The notes under the pieces were generated by a model. That model made no database searches. It was not told the DNA's origin and was given only the letters and a program-made list of their open reading frames with translations. This document shows positions 58,635-64,000 of a stretch of 64,000 nucleotides of DNA, piece by piece. Positions within the stretch are counted from its first letter, which is position 1. Each line of letters opens with the position of its first letter. The stretch covers positions 14,483,141-14,547,140 of the forward strand of contig NC_062975.1 of NCBI RefSeq assembly GCF_023078275.1, given 5' to 3'. Made by a program: the position numbers and the translations under genes. This DNA is from Leguminivora glycinivorella (Eukaryota > Arthropoda > Insecta > Lepidoptera > Tortricidae).

Positions 58635-58972
58635 ATAATGCAATCATCATCCTCCTTGCGTTATCCCGGCATTTGCCACGGCTCATGGGAGCCTGGGGTC
58701 CGCTTTGACAACAAATCCCAAGATTTGGCGTAAGCACTAGTTTTACAAAAGCGACTGCCATCTGATCTTCCAACCCGAAGGGTAACTAGACCTTATTGGA
58801 ATTAGTCCGGTTTCCTCACGATGTTTTCCTTCACCGAAAAGCGACTGGCAAATATCAAATGATATTTCGCACATAAGTTCTGAAAAACTCATTGGTGTGA
58901 GCCGGGGTTCGAACCCGCGACCTCCGGAACGAAAGTCGCACGAACTTACCGCTAGGCTACCAGCGCTTATAA
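58635..58972 (-). repeat. tRNA-headed SINE
   Basis: On the minus strand it starts with a tRNA-like head (58890-58972: 'gcgctggtagcctagcggta' through 'gggttcgaaccccggctcac', with a B box). It ends with 'ccatgagccgtggcaaatgc' and 'cgggataacgcaaggagg'. A second, more decayed copy on the plus strand is at 61690-61975. A familiar lepidopteran SINE type. Confidence 0.85.
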
Positions 58973-58980
58973 TATAATGC

Positions 58981-59728
58981 AATACAGCGTGTGGATTCCA
59001 TACGGGCGAATAATGTATCAAGTTATAGTATCTAACCATACAAATCATATAGTATAATCTATTATTAAAAAGTGTTATTAATTAAGAGTAATTATTTTTT
59101 TAAATCTGACCAAGCAGCAATGTACGCCGTCCATATTACGCCGGACATAAACGTCATGTCGTAATGACGAGGTAGGTACGCTAATTGATGTGGACGTAAT
59201 ACATTGCGTGCTGAATTATTATGTATGAAAAAAAATATCTCATCTATTCAATAAAAAACTCATCTATTTATTCAGGCAATTTATTATAGACGGCAGGGTC
59301 CATCACATGTGTTAATTTGACCGTAAATTGGATTTCGCCAATTTACGGTCGATACCTACTAACTTTCCGGCATTTCGAATGTTGTACTTGGAACACATGT
59401 TGTTAGTTTTGTCACAGAATATATGTATAATAGTACAAGTACAGAAGGCTCACTCCTTTGATGTTCACAAAATGACGCCATTCTAAATTCTTACCTACAT
59501 TAACAAACAGACCGCACGCGAGCAGCCAACATTGAATTTTTTCCCTCACTAGCTCGGAAACACGTGTTTTGTCCTTTAATACCAGCGGGTAAAAACGCAT
59601 TTTATCCACTAGTGCTTTAAAATTGATAAAAGTAAATAAAAAAACCCACCATGTAGTTAGGCTTCTTAGGTCCAATACTAATCGCCGTTATTCAAATATT
59701 CGCCCGTATGGAATACACACGCTGTATA
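58981..59728. repeat. 750-bp segment flanked by 35-bp inverted repeats
   Basis: 'cagcgtgtggattccatacg' at 58985 is inverted as 'cgtatggaatacacacgctg' near 59705. The match extends through 'ggcgaata'. It starts directly after the SINE and may be a MITE or a duplicated flank. A small hairpin ('accgtaaattgg', 'ccaatttacggt') lies at 59319-59351. Nothing coding is supported inside. Confidence 0.6.
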
Positions 59729-61307
59729 TATCAATATATGTATATGATTTTGTTATAGAAATCTTATAATTATACGTTCTTAAGAGATCTGACTGACCTG
59801 ATCTAACTTGTCTCATTATGAATGTAGCAATTATAAAGATCTTGATACTTGTCATATAATAATACAAATCATAAGCCAATAGTTATGCAAATACTACAAT
59901 CATGCTTGCGATCGCTGCCGACGAGACAGGTCCACACACCGGGGTGCCTGGACAAGGGGACAATCGAGGTACGATATCGAAACGCTTTGTCTCTCTATCA
60001 CTCTTCCATGTTAGCACGACAGTGAGAGTCATGTTTCGTTTGCTACGGAGAGTAAGCGATTGTGACTCGCCCTGATTACAGCCCATTTTGGTTTCGATAC
60101 CCAATGCTTATCGACGCCCCATTGATATAATGGGCGCCCAGACAATAGGTTGCATAATGTAATCACACGGCGTTGTTTGGTTTCACCCGGACGTTCGGCC
60201 AGATTCGGATATCTGATCTTAAATGTTCGCATTCGTTCCCATGACGGCAAGGCGTTTTGATGTTGGAATATTCCTTAAACAGTCACGTCTTGTGAGTTAA
60301 TAGATGTGATGACTGATGAACCACGTGATCAATTGATCACTGTGTAACTTTTTATTTTCTTAACTAAATTTAGAGCTATTTCAAATGTAAGAGCAACGTA
60401 AAGTTTTATAATTAATATTAATATAGGTAATATAAAATTACAAATTTCGAGAGAAATAACTGGTACATAGATACTCAAATTTATAATACATCTTCATCGA
60501 AAACCACCTAAGTGTACGATCGCAGCAATCATCGATTTAATTTCTCAATCCGATTGGGGCGTTTCAATATTTGCTAATTAAAATCGGACAACGTAAACTT
60601 TTCCAATCATCATAAAAACACAAGAACACACTTAGCTAAAGTTCATAAGAATCGTAAACAAATCTTATTTGCAAATTTTAATGATTTGATTGGGACGTTG
60701 ATACATTAAAAAAAATATTAATACTTTTATTTTTATGCTAAATGAAAGCTTTAAAATTTATGATATTTGTCGTAATAAGACTCGTAGTAAGTGACCCCCG
60801 TCACCCACGTTCCGTGACGAACGCTACGCAACCAGCTTTATCGCTCTTGTTAATTAGTGCGACACGTACAGACAGTTGCATTGCATACCGTTCGTGATTG
60901 ATCGTTAGCGATTGGCCACTTGCCTACGGCCGCATTTTATAATCAAAATAAACGACGAATTGAACTTGCTACTTAAATTCTGAACGTGAATGTTACATAA
61001 GCCGATGTCATCGACATCTGTGTCGCGTAACCTTGTGAACCTTGTAATACATAATCCTATTTACATTGTTAATTATGAAGCCATCTTGACTTTATTTGAA
61101 CTTACCAGAACGCGCCGGATTGACCTGAAAAAATACAGATAGCAAGTTATGTTACAAAATTTAAAAATATAAAAGAACATTAGCAGCATTAAGGTTAATT
61201 GTACCGACAAAAATGGAGGGTTAACCCGAGTGTTAACCCATCATTTTATATGGAATTTGACAGATGACAGCCCACTTACCCTAAGTTAAGTGATTGGTGC
61301 AAGTGGG
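59729..61307. other. Gene-free stretch with MITE-like pieces
   Basis: 59968-60105 carries 'gatatcgaaacgctttgtct' and, at the far end, 'ttggtttcgatac', a likely small inverted element. 60780-60935 is a loose relative of the block at 10487. No exon was seen. Confidence 0.45.
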
Positions 61308-61447
61308 CCTTAGACCGTTTTCACATTATCCGATCCGATATCGGATGTCGGAAGGATTTCAATAGAAAAATCCAAGATGGCGCCTGTAATGTATGGGATA
61401 TCGGTCCGACATCCGATATCGGATCGGATAATGTGAAAACGCACTTA
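61308..61447. mobile_element. MITE with 'ccgatatcgg' core, copy 2
   Basis: Same family as 55879-56017, opposite sense, close in sequence. Confidence 0.9.
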
Positions 61448-61689
61448 GGGATATTGAAGAACAAGACCGCCTGTTGTTACCTCTGTTTAATTGTTTTTTT
61501 GTTTCTTGTGCATTACTTTGTAAACTATGTGAGGTGTGCAATAAAGAGTATTGTATTGTATTTTACAGTACCTAAGAGTAATTGTAAGATGTGTAGAAAA
61601 GTGGAGCAGAACGATTGTCAATACATGGCAGCCGTTAGAACTAATTTTACTCCATAAAATTTAGCATAAAGGACGGACACGATCACATT

Positions 61690-61975
61690 ATAAGGGTTCC
61701 ATTTTAACCATTTTGACTACCAAAATGGGGAGGACACCAGTCGTACACCTAGTGGTAAGAACGTGCTACTTTCAATCATGAGGTCGCAGAACGTATGCAC
61801 GAAATGTATAAATGGGGCAATAGATCCTACTTTACCCCCTGGCTTGGAAAGTCAAGCAGTCACTTACGTAAAAACTATCCTACACCAAATCTTGGGCTTA
61901 CTGGCCAAAGAGGACCCCAGGCTTTCATGAGCCTGAAAAAATGCCGGGATAACTCTAGAAAGAAGAAGACTTGTC
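61690..61975 (+). repeat. Decayed SINE, second copy
   Basis: 'aaatcttgggcttactggcc', 'gaccccaggctttcatgagc' and 'aaatgccgggataactctag' follow the minus-strand SINE at 58635-58972. The tRNA-like head is barely recognisable. Confidence 0.75.
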
Positions 61976-62404
61976 GTGCTCTTAGCGTGTCTTAACTTAT
62001 ATTGCTGACACGAAATTGTTATATGTACATATTACCTTCTTCTGTTGCCCATACGCATGGGTGTCGGAGGTCACCAGGCGACTTCGGCGAAGTCTTCGGC
62101 TGACGTAACTCGACCGGTCGGGCGACCCGTCGGGTAACCCGTCGCCGGCGCCGGCGCAATATGGTGATGATAGAACCTTAAACAAGCGTTCGCAAAATTT
62201 TGTAAGATGTCAGTAAGATCGTTCTGGGAAATAAAACCGGTAAACTACTATGTTGTGGTAATGTAAATTGCTTTAAAATTGTTCCTGGGGGAATTATGTT
62301 CATTTGCATAATTGATTCATTTATCGTATTTTCGATAAAATATTCATTACTTTAATTTTACTTAACGATAATTTTAAAATAAATAATAATAAATAAATAT
62401 TAAT

Positions 62405-62880
62405 TAGGCGTAGGGATGTGACGACCCCATCGCCCATTGGTTTTACCAGTGCAATCAGTCAACGCAGGGCAGCTTGTGGCGAGCTGTTGGGGAACAGCGA
62501 CCCCACGTACCCGAGTGCTCCTGGGGAGTTCTGTTACCCGTAAGGCGGGTGGGTGGGACAGTACTATCTACCTCTGGCTTGCCTTGGCTGGCCGTCCAGA
62601 GTGGAGTCGTTAGGGCTACATGCCCCAGGGGTGGAAGTGAAAATTTGCATAAGACGCGAGTTGGTGCAGTGGCTTCACAGCCACTGGGCAGAAAGCGGTG
62701 TACACCTCTCGACACCCTTGAGTTCTCACACCGGTGTTGCCCTTGAGCCATCTTGGATGTCGCTTTTTGTGGGGGCCCATCTTGTGGGGACGAGTCACCG
62801 TCTGCCGGAAATAAAATTGGATACCGTTTTATTAGGCAGGCGTCCGGTTTTTTATCCATAGCCCAGTATTTAGTCCATCA
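62405..62880. repeat. GC-rich block, probably a retroelement fragment
   Basis: About 470 bp of GC-rich DNA, from 'gtagggatgtgacgacccca' to 'gcaggcgtccggttttttat', stands out from the AT-rich surroundings. It has overlapping open frames on both strands, as GC-rich DNA does, but no motif I recognise. It is probably the UTR of a LINE or a large SINE; not proven. Confidence 0.4.
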
Positions 62881-62984
62881 CTTTTATCAAAATAGACCAG
62901 TTCAGTTTAGATTCCATTAACTCTCAAATAGTCCTTACACCCTGGCGGTTGTTGCCTCTGCGTATGTCCCAAGCAAGGGCAACA

Positions 62985-63250
62985 TAATAAATAAATAATA
63001 ATAATAATAAATATTATAGGACATTCTTACACAGATTGACTGAAGCCCACGGTAAGCTCAAGAAGGCTTGTGTTGCGGGTACTCAGACAACGATATATAT
63101 AATATATAAATACTTATATATATAGAAAACATCCATGACTCAGAAACAAATATCTGTGCTCATCATACAAATAAATGCCCTTACCGGGATTCGAACCCGG
63201 GACCGCGGCGTAGCAGGCAGGGTCACTACCGACTGCGCCAGATCGGTCGT
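62985..63250 (-). repeat. tRNA-headed SINE, full length
   Basis: The minus-strand head (63178-63250) reads 'gaccgatctggcgcagtcgg' through 'ccgggttcgaatcccggtaa', a good T-arm with B box. The body holds 'cagattgactgaagcccacg' in plus sense and the tail is (TAA/TAAA)n at 62985-63015. Truncated copies are at 5011-5128 and 63890-64000. Confidence 0.85.
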
Positions 63251-63889
63251 CAGTGTACCCCTTACATTTCATTAAAGTGTCGAAAGGGCCTCTACGTGTT
63301 GGGTTCGGCCCCGCGCACGCCTCCCAAAGGTCCGGAATACCATTGTTCCGTGATAAAAAAGACATTTATTCATGACGATCACATAACATGTACGGACATG
63401 TACAGACATCAAACATAAAATGGCAAAGAACAAAATGACATAAAAGTGTTCATCACGAAATGGACCCAACTCAGCATGATGCTAGCCATGTAGCCAGCGC
63501 TGATCTTCCGTAGGGCCCATTTGGTGATGCCACGACAGATAACACATTAATTTAAAAACAAAAACAGACATATAAGTACAATTATTTTAACCCTACATCC
63601 ACAGAAATTTATAATTAACAATACAAACTCAAGGATTACAATTACAATAATAACGAAAACAAACAGATAAACAATTATTTTCTGAACGCAGCAGTTGCGC
63701 CACTAGCGCCAGCGGCGGATTTATGTACTAACAGCCTGCACTACACTATACATACAACACATGGACTATACAATAAGTACACAAAATTTATTTATCGAAC
63801 CGCTCAATGATAACAAAATAAAAACACAATATTAAGAATAAGCAACTAAATTCACTACCGCAACAACGTGATGGGAAAGACATACAAAT
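63251..63889. other. Gene-free stretch
   Basis: AT-rich from 63540 on; no exon recognised. Confidence 0.4.
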
Positions 63890-64000
63890 AAATATTAAAC
63901 AAATAAATATTGGGGATACCTTACACAGATCAACTTAGGCCCTAACTAAGCAAAGCTTGTACTATGGGTGCTAAGCGACGATATAATACTTAAATAGATA
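63890..64000 (-). repeat. SINE, cut by the window end
   Basis: 'ccttacacagatcaacttag', 'agcaaagcttgtactatggg' and 'gctaagcgacgatataatac' match the body order of the SINE at 62985-63250. Confidence 0.65.

Noticed and set aside
62455..62861. Overlapping 90-134-codon frames on both strands
   Set aside because: Same composition effect within a GC-rich repeat-like block; no recognisable domain.

Overview
This is animal, and more precisely lepidopteran (moth or butterfly), genomic DNA. It is AT-rich and intron-split, and it holds a cluster of chitin-binding cuticle genes inside a dense field of transposable elements. Several repeats match types I recognise from moth and butterfly genomes: tRNA-headed SINEs, MITEs that pair their own ends, and dispersed repeats beginning 'gggttccgta' or ending 'gcgggcaaaagctagta'. 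No bacterial-style gene organisation is present. The species cannot be told from the sequence alone.

Layout. 1-4015: a minus-strand Ty3/gypsy LTR retrotransposon (gag, then pol running off the left edge). 4016-7537: repeat-rich, no gene seen. 7538-9468: a very large fold-back element with arms of about 0.8 kb carrying a motif every 160 bp or so. 9541-10366: a 297-bp tandem repeat, each unit holding a complete tRNA-like cloverleaf with an odd anticodon. 12734-20741: an RR-1 cuticle-protein gene (CP1) with a row of decayed copies of its chitin-binding exon in intron 3. 23110-26014: a non-autonomous LTR element with identical LTRs. 26485-27345: a broken LINE tail. 32472-42922: three more RR-1 cuticle genes (CP2, CP3, CP4). 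43045-44823: a reverse-transcriptase scrap and a second fold-back element. 46388-46463: a lone THAP-type exon. 47011-50600: a two-ORF LINE with an intact 985-codon ORF2. 53311-55532: a fifth RR-1 cuticle gene (CP5). 56585-58489: an unrecognised five-exon secreted-protein gene that repeats the intron-phase pattern of CP4. 58490-64000: SINEs, MITEs and GC-rich repeat.

How the genes fit together. CP1-CP5 lie on the plus strand and share a plan. A tiny first exon (UTR only, or 1-4 codons) follows a TATA box. A phase-0 intron precedes the signal-peptide exon. A phase-2 intron cuts the start of the chitin-binding domain. CP2, CP3 and CP4 also share a C-terminal tail of the '(V/T)(A/L)(S/L)LLG' kind on its own last exon. 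All encode small secreted proteins expected to bind chitin in cuticle. The long introns are where most of the transposons landed.

Gene models were assembled by eye from splice signals, reading phase and homology memory. No search or alignment program was run.
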